From Trichoplax sp. H2 (Eukaryota; Placozoa; Uniplacotomia; Trichoplacea), in contig NOWV01000243.1 of the NCBI GenBank assembly GCA_003344405.1, positions 1 through 64,000 of the forward strand: a DNA stretch of 64,000 bases, read 5' to 3'. The position numbers and the translations under genes were made by a program. Positions 37,009-50,100 of the stretch are shown here, in pieces. Position 1 is the first letter of the stretch; every line of letters starts with the position of its first letter. Under the pieces are notes generated by a model. That model saw nothing but the letters and a program-made list of their open reading frames with translations, searched no databases and was not told the DNA's origin.

Positions 37009-40000
37009 ACTAAATAATATAAGCCGGCCGTCGAAGATATAAAGTTGGAATTTTTAAGGGAGTAAGTATTAGGAAAGCTTACTGTAGAATCTGTAGACAC
37101 CCTACGATATAAGTTTGTCGGCGGGAGTTTTTAAGAGAGAGAGATTTAGGATAGTGTAGTATAGCACTGCAGACATAGTATGAACTGTGGATGAATAGGT
37201 ATGTAAGGTCGAACTGATGAAATAAATAAAACGTATCTTCTTTATAGGGATTTATGCATTAGCTTGCGCCACTATACTGATTAAAGACTTAATAGATGGA
37301 AAACAAATTTATAACATGTACGCGTGTATACTACATTTAATATTCGTGCGTAATCAAGTCAATGCGCTCCTTTTAAGGTATTGTTCCTCTCAATATAGTG
37401 CACGACTATTAGACTAAAAATAATCCGTCAAGACAGGAAATGTGATACTATAGTGATTATAAGAAAATTAAATTAGAACTTGAATTGCTCGAAGCTCAGT
37501 GACAGGAGCACTGTCTTGAATTTGCGGCAATATATATTTAAAGACGAATTATATGAATCTTAATATCATTACTGTGATATTGATTTAAGAAAGAATAATT
37601 CTAGTGCTCGTTTATTAATTATAATTTAACTCAGATAATGTTTTCTTTAGGCTATTGATCGTAATATTATTGATAAAATATTTGTCTGTAATTTTTATTC
37701 ATAATCGTTCTTTTATGTTTTAAAAATAGCGAAAATGAATGCAAGACACTCTAAATTTTCAACCAGACCAATATAGTTTACAATTTTCCACTACTTAGTA
37801 ATAGCTACAGTTCTACCTTTTCAACACTTTAAATTTCTTTTCAGATGATGGTCCTATACAAATTTTTCTTAAACGATGTTTTCCACTAGCTGTGATATCT
37901 TATAGGAACAATCAATCAAGTTATTACAATGATCATGAGATTCAATAGTTACAACGTTGTCATCTAATTTTAACGCAATAACGTGAAATAGCCAATGCCA
38001 TATTGATCTCATTGATAGGGCAATGGTAATACAAGCCGTGGCATAGAAATTTGCTTAAAGGCTTTAAAAATGGCAATGCTGCTGTTTAATTTAAAAAAAT
38101 CAATCAGGTACATCTCCGATTCGACATTTAAAAGGTAATTAATTTATCGGTCTGCAGTCAAGTAATTTTAATGAATGTAATCTAGCTTGGGAGATTTTCA
38201 TATTTTATTATGAATTTGCTACGATAATAGGAAGTGGCATTACGTTTGCATTCTCAAAAACTGCCTAGCTAATCATGCCTTGCTTTATATCCGGTCTAAT
38301 GTTTTTACGGACGAGTAAATATCCATGGTTGTCATTGATTAAATAGAGTATATTTCAAAAATATAATTTCTAACATACTTTAACTCAAAAAAGAATATAA
38401 ATATCTACAAAATTCCTATATTGAATGAGGATTGCCTATCAAGTAAAATTGTTTTTATTTGTCGTATTGTTGGCGATTATAAAGTAAAACTTAAAATCAC
38501 TGATATAGCAGTGCGATAATGAAAATGGAAAATTTGCCATTGTCATTGATTGGTTAGCTAATATTATTAAATATTGCTTTCTATCGGGGCTTAATCATTA
38601 TAACGTTGCATTGCAGTTTGCTCTACGGAAGTCTGCAAATTATGTGAATACAAGTAAATTGATGAATAGATAGTGAGACCATGGGCATCGTTTCGGTCTT
38701 GTTTGCTTGAATCAAAACAACAGAAAAAAAATGTATTTGTCCCCGCTAATATAGGCAAGTAGCCTAAAATTGACTTTCTATGAAAAATATCATGAATTTG
38801 ATAGAACCAATTGATCATTTCTCTATATTTATTCAAATAAGTTTAATTAAATTATGCATGAGTAGAATGCAATCTTGGTTATATCATATAGTCCTTAGCA
38901 ATCCTGGGCTACATAAAGAAATAAAGCTCGCATTCTACGCGCTACGTCTGGAGTAAAATAGTCTGATCTTTCTATTTATAACTTAGTAGATGACAACATA
39001 TAAACAGATCGTTCCTATGTTTAGGACTAGTTATTTCGTAAGCGTATAATTTCATACTTAATCTCATTTATATTATTTCCATTGCCCTCTTTAAAGCAAG
39101 GCAATGTCTGAAATAAATCATTTTCCACACATAAATTATTACTCTTTCATTATTATATAGTTTTCATATTTTTTTAATGCTATCCGTCTGTTTTCCCTTT
39201 TAATGTTCGACTCTGCATTTTAATGAGGAATTACAGAATAAAACGAGCTCCATCGTGACTAAGTTGCTATGACTAATAGAGATGACTCATCTTTTCATGC
39301 TAACATATTCTTTAATTATTCAATCTCTTAATCCATGATATCATCGAATAATATCAAACATTTCATTTCCTTATTTAATCAATCATATCCTCGCATCTAC
39401 CCTTGTATATATATATACATTGACAGAGTACTATATATTAAAATTTTTTTGTCTCTGTTCGTAAAAAGAAATAAATATTGTACGAACTTACATCCAGATA
39501 TTTTATACTCATCAGAATTACATAGCTACTTTTTTTAGACTTTTTAGACTTATTCTTCTCTCAAATTGAATTACATTTAAAAAATAGCAGATTATCAAAT
39601 TCTAAATAAAATACAATAATATCTCATATTTTGGAAGGATATTCTACAGTAATCTTTTCGTAATTTAAATGGCAAGTATCGAGATTATGACTATCAAACG
39701 CAAGAAATTTCTTTGTAGATAGATGTAGTTTAACGTTGCTATTATTTTATTTTGCTACCCATTGATCGATGCCAAGCGAGACACTGGCTGGCATGGTAGT
39801 ATAGGCTTATTAGTACAAATTAAATTTTAACTAGATTACTAGAGTAAAATTTGTTTAGGTATCATTATTACTAATTGATTGGTTTTATTTATGATTTAGA
39901 AATTCCCTGCAATTATCATCCGTAAGTACGAGACAATTGTAAAAATATAAAAATAATCATTGTTGCTTCTCTGTAAATTTAATTTTAGACTGTAGCGAAA

Positions 40001-41574
40001 ATTATTAGTAAAATATTAACGTTCATTTGCTATATTGATCAGTATATTTTCAGAAGTGTTGTTAAGTTGTTATTGTTGTTGTGTTGTTGTTTGTGTTATC
40101 GAGAATCTTAATTAATTCATTCATTAACGAACTATAAGAAATTTCTACATAAGGGATTATTCATGAAATAAAAAGTATTGAAGGTCACAGAGTTGAGCTG
40201 CAGTTTGTAGCTCTAGCTAGCTATAGTAAAATTCTATACGATAATCACAAAGCTGTCAGTAACATAAAAGTTAGAATATTATCAACGATATTAGTACAGA
40301 GACAAACATTAGAAGGAAAATTCCAGTTCATAGCAAGGTACGAGATAGCTTTGTTAGGTTTACGAAGAAAATTATCAAATACTTTATGTTATCCTCAAGC
40401 GTCACAGTCTTATAACGCAGATTATAATTCTCCTAAACTAGGTAAAATACTTTCAATTTATAATGATTTACTGTTGATATATCTTAGATCAAAGATCTGG
40501 ATTACATTTGACGATGAGAAGTCTTTTCTAATTCTAGATAGAATAATTACAGTACTTTGCATCATCGAACAATGAATAATTCTTACTTAACCTGATTAAT
40601 AGAAAGCCACAAAGATTTAAGATTATCAGTATAGAAGATCTCTTGCTATCTAAAGGCATGGAGCATATCATCCAAAATTAATAGAAGATTTAATGAAACA
40701 TCACTGCGATTAATCAATAGTTAAGAATCATTAAAGTAAGTATAAGCAGTAAATTATTCGCACGCTAGTTCAATCGATTTCGATTAAGATAGTATGATAG
40801 AATGTCGGACATAGCACAAAAAGCTGTAATATTTCGTTAGTTATTAACATATATATTTACGCTAATTCGTAGAATCTTAAGCTTAAAAAGTTATATTTTT
40901 TAGCACTTTAAGTTAGAATATAAGGCGTACGTTAACTTGGAGTTGCTAAATCAAAAATATTAATAAATACATTATTATTATTAACAGAAATTCATAGCTG
41001 AACATCATATTAACGGTTCAATCCAATATTGGTTATATTATTGCATTAGATTTTTGTATGAATGAATCAAGAATCCTATTCGAAATTTGACCTTGTCAGA
41101 TGTTTAACAATGCCAGGAAATAGGATTAAACGGTATATCTTTTAAATTGTATTGACTTCGAACTCGAATGTCTACTTGCACTAGGTTATAGCCGGCAGGT
41201 TAATTTTAATTTAATTTCATAAGGTAAGGGGCAATATCTTTTATAATTTAAAGGTTAAGTGTTACAGGTGCATCTGTACATTGACGTCGGAAATAAATAA
41301 AATATCAATAGCAATTTCATAATCGAATAGATATTGTAACGCAAAACGGAAATTAAATTGCTTTAAAAAACATTATGATACTGTTATAAGCATTTTTCGA
41401 TGGAATTCAAAATTTGAATGAGAACTATTGTTGGCAATTGATTCAGATACAGTCAATTTCTCATTTATTAGCACATTACGTGAGTTGAAAGAAATCTTTG
41501 AAGCAAAATAGCGATAAAGATTACCCTTAATAGAACTCAGCTAGAAAATTTGTAGTTTACTAAAACTACCGACC
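37009..41574. other. Gene-poor AT-rich region
   Basis: No recognisable gene. A GTT/GTTGTT-rich run is present at 40063-40100. A plus-strand open stretch around 40351-40575 is not supported by family features. Later exons of the unidentified minus-strand gene starting at 41835 may lie near 41400-41550. Confidence 0.4.
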
Positions 41575-41835
41575 TGACTGCGTTGCCGATTTGAAAGTAG
41601 AGAAAGCTTTAGCCAGACAAAATACATCATTCGTATCGATTAGACTGCAACTATAGTAACAATGTTTTAAAATGATATCGTTCGAAAGCAAATTACAAAA
41701 TCTCTCATTTTGTAGTAGAATACTCTGAATCGCTACAAGACTGTATGCGAAGTATCCAGTCAACAACCATGCATGTAATAAAATGAATGTTTGACACACG
41801 ATTTCAACCAGTTCATGCACATTGAACATTTGCAA
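41575..41835 (-). CDS. Possible first exon of an unidentified minus-strand gene
   Basis: An ATG at 41835 opens a frame of 87 codons up to a possible donor (CAG|GTCGGT at 41575/41574); without splicing it would stop at 41566. The peptide is helix-rich and Cys-containing, starting MQMFNVHELVEIVCQTF and ending AFSTFKSATQSG. I do not recognise it. It begins 257 bp beyond the COPZ stop codon on the same strand. No second exon could be fixed by phase and sequence. Its length and even amino-acid use are more gene-like than the AT-rich chance frames nearby, but this is the only support. Confidence 0.35.
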
Positions 41836-42055
41836 TCATTGCGGCCACAGGCAGAGACATACGTTACATTTAAATTTTATTCAATATGATATTTACTTCC
41901 ATAATAAACAAAGACATTTTGATCCTAGAAATGCAATCTTTACATTCCAGTTAGGATGTTAGAATAATCCGCCATAAATTACCCTGTTTGATGACATAGT
42001 ACCATGATAGAATAAATTTTTCATATCGAATGCACGAGAAACTAACGCCAATGCA

Positions 42056-42061
42056 TTTATT
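42056..42061 (-). promoter_or_regulatory. Poly(A) signal AATAAA of COPZ
   Basis: AATAAA on the minus strand, 31 bp after the COPZ stop codon. Implies a very short 3' UTR. Confidence 0.6.
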
Positions 42062-42091
42062 CATGTTATTTGTCGATACATCTCACAACGA

Positions 42092-44140
42092 TTAGTTTAA
42101 TAGAGATCTCTTCAGTTGGTCTTTAGCAGACTGTAAGACCTATTTTACAAAAAATTAGAAGCTTTCTTTATTAAGAAAGTAAGCTATTTCAACGTATCAT
42201 GAATTTATCATCGATCTTACCTGTACCACAGTTTGTTCACTTAATGGTAAGTCGTCATTTTGAATTAAAGGATTTGACTAATGATAAAAGTTACAAATGA
42301 TCGTATTGTTAGATACTACCAAGGTATAAGAAAGCTAAGTCACTCCAATGAAAGTATGGTGATATACTTTTATTGCAACTTTTGAAATAATGTTTGTAGA
42401 ATCCGTTTCAAGAATAATCCTAAATAAGATAGGAAAAAATGATGAGATGGCAATAATCATTCGAGTTAATGCCAAACAAGACAGAGTGAATCTATACCCG
42501 CCGTCTACGACTTCATCAAGAGCTAAGAAAACACCATCAAGATTATCCATGAGATATTTTTTCTCTACATTCTTTCTTAACATTGTACTAATAGCGTCAT
42601 AGAATCCGTTTAAGACGCAATTCAACATCACCTGAATAAGAGCAATCACGTTAGAACACATTTGAAATAGAATTTTAGTGATTTTTCATCCTTTACTACA
42701 CCATTTTTATATTTATGTGGATATACCTCGTTTTCATTAGACGATCCAATAACGTAAAAATTTAAATCGACGTTACTTCTAAATACAGCAGTCATGGAGT
42801 CTAACATGATGATATCAGCTGCAAATGTTGATCAATGAGTATGCATCATGTTAGTCATGTTAGTATTGCAAAATAGAGGAGTATCCTAAGTTGAATAAAC
42901 TGTAATCTATCGGCTAACAACCCATTTTTGGGGTTTATCCATATACGTATATATTGTACAATAAGCAACATTGATGTTGTCGTCAGTAGGTAATAGGTAT
43001 ACAAAACAAGGGCATATCTTACCACTACTACGTGGTGTTTTATCGTAGAGTTTTTTCTCAAACTGTTTCTGTTCTTTCAGATGAGTGAATGTATTATCGT
43101 AGTACTAGAAAAATACAACAAATACGTTAGGATAACAAGTAGAATAAAAAGCTACAGTAAATCTTTCATCGATATCGATGCTATGATAATGAGTAAAGCA
43201 GTCATGTTACGCTGCATCCTCCACTATGGAATCTTGAACTTGATTGTCACATCATTCGACTTACCTTGGCAATAATTCTCTCTCCATCGTTGTCTAAGAT
43301 CAAAATGGCTTTAACAGCGTATAACGTCACGTCCTAAAGATATTGATCCAGTCTATTTTAGTCATTTGTATAACGATTCTGAAGGGTTGATTAGATGGCC
43401 CAAGCACTTTATCGACATCAAACTAATTTCTAGTCTAGTGTACCAACATGGTCAAAGCTGTTCACTGCAGTGTACAGTACTGTCGTGTCTAGCAGCCGTT
43501 CCATTTGCAAATTGTAGTTTGATTATAACAAGATTAATTTACAATAGATGGAATCAATGCAGAACAGTCATGGTTACCAAGAGAACTACTTTTACATTGA
43601 TTTCTCACAGTTAGCTTACATATACTAGTATCAAGAGCGGGCGCCAGAGATTTTTTATGGCAGTGCAGTCTTGAAATACTTTGTTCATACGTGTCCACTG
43701 TACACGTCGGAATCATAACAACGTCTAACAAACATTGGGTAATTATCATCCTTATTCGATAGACGAGATTTTCATTTCTAACGTAGAATATTAAACTAAT
43801 TGGTTTTATGTTGATCTCATGTGTTAGATGGTTAAGAAAGTGGAAGATTTTATACTAGTATTGAGTGGCTTGGTGGATGATCCTACAGTAGAAATAGGGA
43901 CAACCTAGAACAAGCGCTTGGCGATTGTCATCCTTTTTGGATAGGCGAGATTTTTATTTCTAATGTATAATATTGAACTATTTCGCCCTTTAAAGCAATA
44001 GCAATGACTATGACAGTGTTTCTTTTAAAATTGTAATCATGCAATATATCACTACTTTAAAGCTTGGATTGATAGCAAGAATATCGCAATTAGTAACGCC
44101 ATTTTTCTAATGGGAAACTTACCAAGACAATGGAATCCAT
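42092..44140 (-). CDS. COPZ: Coatomer subunit zeta (zeta-COP), 8 exons
   Basis: Small subunit of the COPI coat, which mediates Golgi-to-ER and intra-Golgi transport; zeta-COP pairs with gamma-COP in the adaptor-like subcomplex. Exons on the minus strand: 44140-44123, 43333-43265, 43104-43023, 42818-42727, 42631-42498, 42419-42368, 42277-42221, 42139-42092. All junctions are GT-AG and phases agree, giving 183 residues against about 177 in human COPZ1. Recognisable pieces in order: MDSIVL; LYAVKAILILDNDGERIIAK; YYDNTFTHLKEQKQFEKKLY; NVDLNFYVIGSSNENE; MLRKNVEKKYLMDNLDGVFL then ALDEVVDGG; the C terminus VLQSAKDQLKRSLLN. These follow the family from end to end (longin/clathrin-adaptor sigma-like fold). 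Exon 1 encodes only six residues. Intron 1 is 789 bp, the others about 80-205 bp. The gene starts about 145 bp from a GTAC-rich repeat cluster. Confidence 0.93.
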
Positions 44141-47100
44141 GTTGGCAAGAATTGAGCATGCGTACACTAAAGCATCACATTAAGAATCACCCACGGTTGC
44201 GTATCGACTCTCTTGTATAGAAAGTCCAAAGTGGCCGTTGAGTGGTAATGAATGCGCATGCTTCTGATTTTTCTGGTCATTCCACTGTACAGTACAGTCA
44301 GATCAGACGTCTGTTTATTACAGTACTGTACAGTGTACAGTACAGTACAGCAATCGCCTATCATACTGTACTGTACACTGTACTCTACAAAAACAGCCTC
44401 GCAGCCCATTTATTGTACAGTGTGACCTGGGAAACATGGACAGACAGAACGTGTCACAGACCCAGAACTACTGTACTGTATCTAGCATTGTACTGTACAC
44501 TACAGTATTGTACTGTAGTCTACCGTAGTGTACTGTACACTGCACCAATGTACTGTACGCACGTACAGAAAGAGAGAGGGACGCGTAACGGCCATTCAGT
44601 GCAAAATAATGAATGGGTTTACCATTTTTCTGGCCATTCTATTATACGCTATAACCGAAACCGTCTACTACAATATACAAAATCAACCAAGTGGCTAATT
44701 TCGACGAAAATCGTAGACAGTACAGTATGATGTTTCGTTCTAGGCTGCGTTGTCGGTTATTCCCTGCTGCATGGTACAGTCTACAGTCTGCCTCTGTTGT
44801 ACATTGTACTGTAATATACAGTACTCTACGCACTGTAAGGTCACGGACTACAAGAAAGAAAGACGGACGTGGAACAGCCGTTCAGGGCAAAATAATGAGT
44901 GGGTTTACCATTTTTCTGGTCATTCTATTATACGCTATAACCGAAACCGTCTACTACAATGTACAAAATCAACCAAGTGGCTAATTTCGACGAAAATCGT
45001 AGACAGTACAGTATGATGTTTCGTTCTAGACTGCGTTGTCAGTTAGTCCCTGCTGCATGGTACAGTCTACAGTCTGCCTGTGCTGTACATTGTACTGTAA
45101 TGTACAGTACTGTACTGTGTACAGTGTACAGTGTACAGTGTACTGTACTGTACTGTACACTGTCCACTGTCCACTGAGTGTCCAGCCGCCAAGGGCTCTG
45201 TCCGTCTGGTCTGTTAGTCTCTGCTGTTTACAGTCTCCATCTGCTGTACTGTACATTGTACTGCTCTGTATTGGACACTGTCCACTGAGTGTCCAGCCGC
45301 CAAGGGCTCTGTCCGTCTGGTCTGTTCAATTTCCACTGCTGATGTGAGCAGACGCAGTAGTGCCCACGTAACGTACCATTGGTCGACCGTTAACTGCTGA
45401 AGGCGTTTTGAGCCAAGACCATTGGCCGAGGCTATCATCGCAGACAGACGCCAGTAACTTATACTGTGCGATACAAGTTTTCAACAGCATGCGCTACTCT
45501 ACTGCAAGAGTAGAAATGAGCGCTCAGTCAGGTAAATTAAAAATTTCAAANNNNNNNNNNNNNNNNNNNNTACGCTATAACCGAAACCGTCTACTACAAT
45601 GTACAAAATCAACCAAGTGGCTAATTTCGACGAAAATCGTAGACAGTACAGTATGATGTTTCGTTCTAGACTGCGTTGTCAGTTAGTCCCTGCTGCATGG
45701 TACAGTCTACAGTCTGGCTGTGCTGTACATTGTACTGTAATATACAGTACTGTACTGTACAGTGTACAGTGTACAGTGTACTGTACTGCACTGTACTGTA
45801 CTGTACACTGTCCACTGTCCACTGAGTGTCCAGCCGCCAAGGGCTCTGTCCGTCTGGTCTGTTCAATTTCCACAGCTGATGTGAGCAGACGCAGTAGTGC
45901 CCACGTAACGTACTGTACCATTGGTCGACCGTTAACTGCTGAAGGCGATTTGAGCCAAGACCATTGGCCGAGGCTATCATCGCAGACAGACGCCAGTAAC
46001 TTATACTGTGCGATACAAGTTTTCAACAGCATGCGATACTCTACTGCAAGAGTAGAATTGAGCGCTCAGTCAGGTAAATTAAAAATTTCAAATTTGCTGC
46101 AAGACCAAAGCAAAACTTTGTCCTGCCTTTTGGCCTTTCTATGCACTTTCCTTTAGCCTATCTAGTTGAATTAGACCATTAAGGGTCGAATAACTGTTGT
46201 GAAAGCGGATAGAAAGAGTTTACCAATTCCAGTTGTAAAATTGGTCGTCTCCACTATTACCAATTGAAGCATTGAACTGCAGTTGTCGCCATTGGCAGAC
46301 CACTTTCACTGGTGGGTAAGTCCTTTGAAAGTTCCACTGTCATCACTATTTAATTCAATCAATATGGCCATGTTATTAGCAAGATGAGGCATTCTTTAAC
46401 AGGAATAGGACGAGTTTATGCAGCCAATGATGGCCACCATACATCCATGAAGTCTTGCACATGTTCACTATGCTTACAATGACTTCAATGACTTCATTTT
46501 CCTTGGTACATCCATTGAGAAAGATTGCTGCCTTTCAACGCAGGGACTTTCAAATACAGTCTCCATTAGTCAAAATTAATAAGGGGCTAGCCACTACGCT
46601 GAACTGGCAGTCTTTACCCTTTGAAAAATCAGCATTTAATAGCTTCATTTTCTTTTCAACGCTATTGCATGATATCATGTCGAATAGGGATAGAGAAGAC
46701 TATGGCTAAATTCATGCGGTAGGTGGATAGACTACAGGGAGTAACAAGGGATCAGCCATTTGAACTGCCCAATACTGTAGACGCACTTCCACAGGCATCA
46801 TGACTCGGTGTGGTCGACTACAATTGGATCCAAGTGGAAGAATCTCAATGCAAAGTAGTTGTATCTCTTCATTGCATCCTCAAGGATTATACAATCTTCT
46901 AAGGAAGGATACCAAGCAATTGCAGACTGTTGTTTTTACCCGGTTATTCAGTCACAATTGCACAATTGTGACTGCAGTCTTTTACTGCAATTCTTGTAAA
47001 AGTTTCTATTTTCCTCTTTCAAAAAGTAGTTGTATCTCTGCACTTCAGCCTCAAGGATTATACAATCTTCTAAGAAAGGATACCAATCCATTGCAGACTG

Positions 47101-50100
47101 TTATTTTTACCCGGTTATTCAGTCATAATTGCTTTACAGCCTTCTACTGCAAATCTTGTAAAAGTTTCTATTTTCCTCTTTCAAAAGTAGTTGTATCTCT
47201 GCACTACAGCCTCAAGGATTGTACAATCTTCTAAGAAAGGATACCAATCCATTACAGACTTTTACTTTTACCCGGTTATTCAGTCACAATTGCACTGCAT
47301 GCAGTTTTTTACTACAAATCTTGTTAAAGTTTCTATTTTCCTCTTTAAAAAGTAGTTGCATCTCTCCACTGCATCCTCAAGGATTATACAATCTTCTAAG
47401 AAAGGATACCAATCCATTACAGACTTTTATTTTTACCCGGTTATTCAGTCACAATTGCACTGCAGTCTTTTACTGCAAATCTTGTTAAAGTTTCTTAGTA
47501 GTTGTATCTCTCCACTTCATCCTTAAGGATTATACAATCTTCTAAGAAAGAATACCAATCTATTGCAGACTTTTTTTTAACCCGGTTATTCAGCCAAATT
47601 TAGTAATAGTTTCTATTTTCCTCCTCACTTCATCGAGTTCATCCTCAAGGATTATAGACAATCTTCTAAGAAAGAATACCAATCAATTGGAGACTTTTTT
47701 TACCCGGTTATTCAGTCAAAATTGCTTTGCAATCTTTTACTGCAAATCTTGTAAGAGTTTCTTATTTTCCTCTTTAATATTAGACTGCAGCAGTTGAATC
47801 AATTCGGCTTACGTATGTACATCTCCAGTCATTGCATTACAAAATGAAACTACTTACAGTAACCAACTGCTGCAACCATTTACACTGCTCAGCGGTTATT
47901 TTGCAATGGTCATACTTGTAATCATTAATAAAGAAAAAAATTCTTCAACTCCATTCTTAGTCTTACTGACAGTAATTGAAAGTCAAAGACAATCGATCTC
48001 AAAACACAAAATCTAAAAATGAACCCATTTCACTCCTTCCCTGACTTGTTCCCTACGGACAGTAAGAAATTCAGAGACTCTGTCGCCAATAACAGTAGTT
48101 AATCGTCTATTTGACCTGGATAGGTGGAAATTGAAAATGGCCATTGTCCTATCTACAAGATTAATGAAATAAGAAATAAACCACACGTATAGACTGTAAT
48201 CAACTGTAGCCTCTAGGCTTACCGCAATAGTCATTAACTTGTTTGCAAGCGGTGATTTGAAAGGCAATTTTGTTCACCTTGTCTTTTGCCCTGTCTTAAT
48301 TGAACTGTCTTAAATTAATAATCAACCAGTTAGTTTATTATACCGGATAGAAAACATTCTTTCAAATTACTCATCTTGTCGAGCTTACATGTATCAAAAC
48401 TAATTTATCCTCTTATTGATGATTATCTCTTAGACGAACAAGATAATTATTGGCGTAGTTTTGTACAGATTCTCCTCCAATCCCAACGCTCTATCCATGT
48501 GGGTTTCATCGATCATACGCGTACAGCTATCATTAATTCATCCAAATTGGCTATTGGCATAATTTTCTCTCGCGTAAATTACACCTGATTTGTAAATATA
48601 GTACTACTCTAAAGCTACAACTGACTACATAATCATCAAAATGGTTTTCGAGAATGCCGAGCAAATCTTATCGGCAGTCTTGCAACAAGACACCAGGAAA
48701 AGATTAGAATCTGGTTCAGAATTGATTAATTTCCTATTAGATGATAGCCAAATCATCGATTTTTCTCCTAGCCTATTTGAAGCCTTTCTAGAAAGTCTTG
48801 TCGGCTGGATTACTAGCAGCAACTATAAGGTGGAGTTGGCGCTTTTTTAATTATTTGCAATATTAACACATCTGTTCGTTTCAGTGTAGGATTGCTTTCT
48901 GCTGCTTGTACAGTATCTTGTTTCAATTTAGAATGTAATCCTTGTTAAAGAAGCAAAATTCCTCACAATTTAATAGTGACTGTATTTTAATGAATTTGAA
49001 ATCATCATTTTAATCCATTTCACGGGCTATCATCCTATAGCCATCAATGAATATTCTGTACATTTAACTAATGTTACCCTACGCATCCCGTCGTATACTC
49101 GAATTCTTCGAAATATGAATTTTTTGCTTTCAATTCCAGCATGTCTTAATTGTATTCAAGCGTTACGCAATCACTGCATTGAATGAGTGATTACCATGTA
49201 AATAGATTTTGTTCCAATTTCTGAATCATCGCACAACGTAATATTTGGATAACTTAGTTCATGACTGATATTATCAACGTGTGGTAACTGTTGTGACAAT
49301 ACATATTCTCTATTCCAAATTCACTATGTTTAGATTTAGTGTAAGTTAATCGATTAATTATTTATATAGCACTCCAGTATCATAGACGGTCATATCAATG
49401 AATGATCTCTTCGACAAGGTTTGACATTATGTCGAAATCATTCTTACGATAAAGAACGTGTCTGCAGTTGCATCGAAACTGCAGTGTAGTTAGATTACTA
49501 ATTTCTGGTTAACCCTGTAGAAAAACTTGCTTACCGTACATTCGTTTTCGAGGTTGCATTCTGCTATGATACACAGTACTAGGATATTAGGTTTGATATT
49601 AGACTGCAATCACTATCTTAACAATACTGCTCTATAGATTATTTATACAAGCACATATTCTGAGAACAAAATCGAGTTAATCTTTCTAATTCATTTCCCT
49701 CTACCTTGAAACGTTCAAGTATCGCCACTTCTACTGTTAAACCGTTCTTCCACCAATCCCATACTGAATGTAGCGTCAACATAAAACAGGATTTTACTGG
49801 ACTAAAATTTTACTCATCCATTAATGGATGAGTAACTTAAATCGAAGATATATTAATGAAGTTATGTATAGGATCTTAGTCAAGTCGTTGGTTGACTTGT
49901 GAGATGACACTAAATCCAATGAAATGCTTCTTTGCAATACAGTACATTTAACAAAGATGACTGCTATACAACAGTCTCATTTTCTTCTAAAATAGTTCTG
50001 CACATAGTTCAGTAAATTAGTAAATATCCGCTCAGGTATGATAGCTTTGAAACTATTACAATTCTGAATATGGAAAGAATACTTTGAACTCCTTTACAGT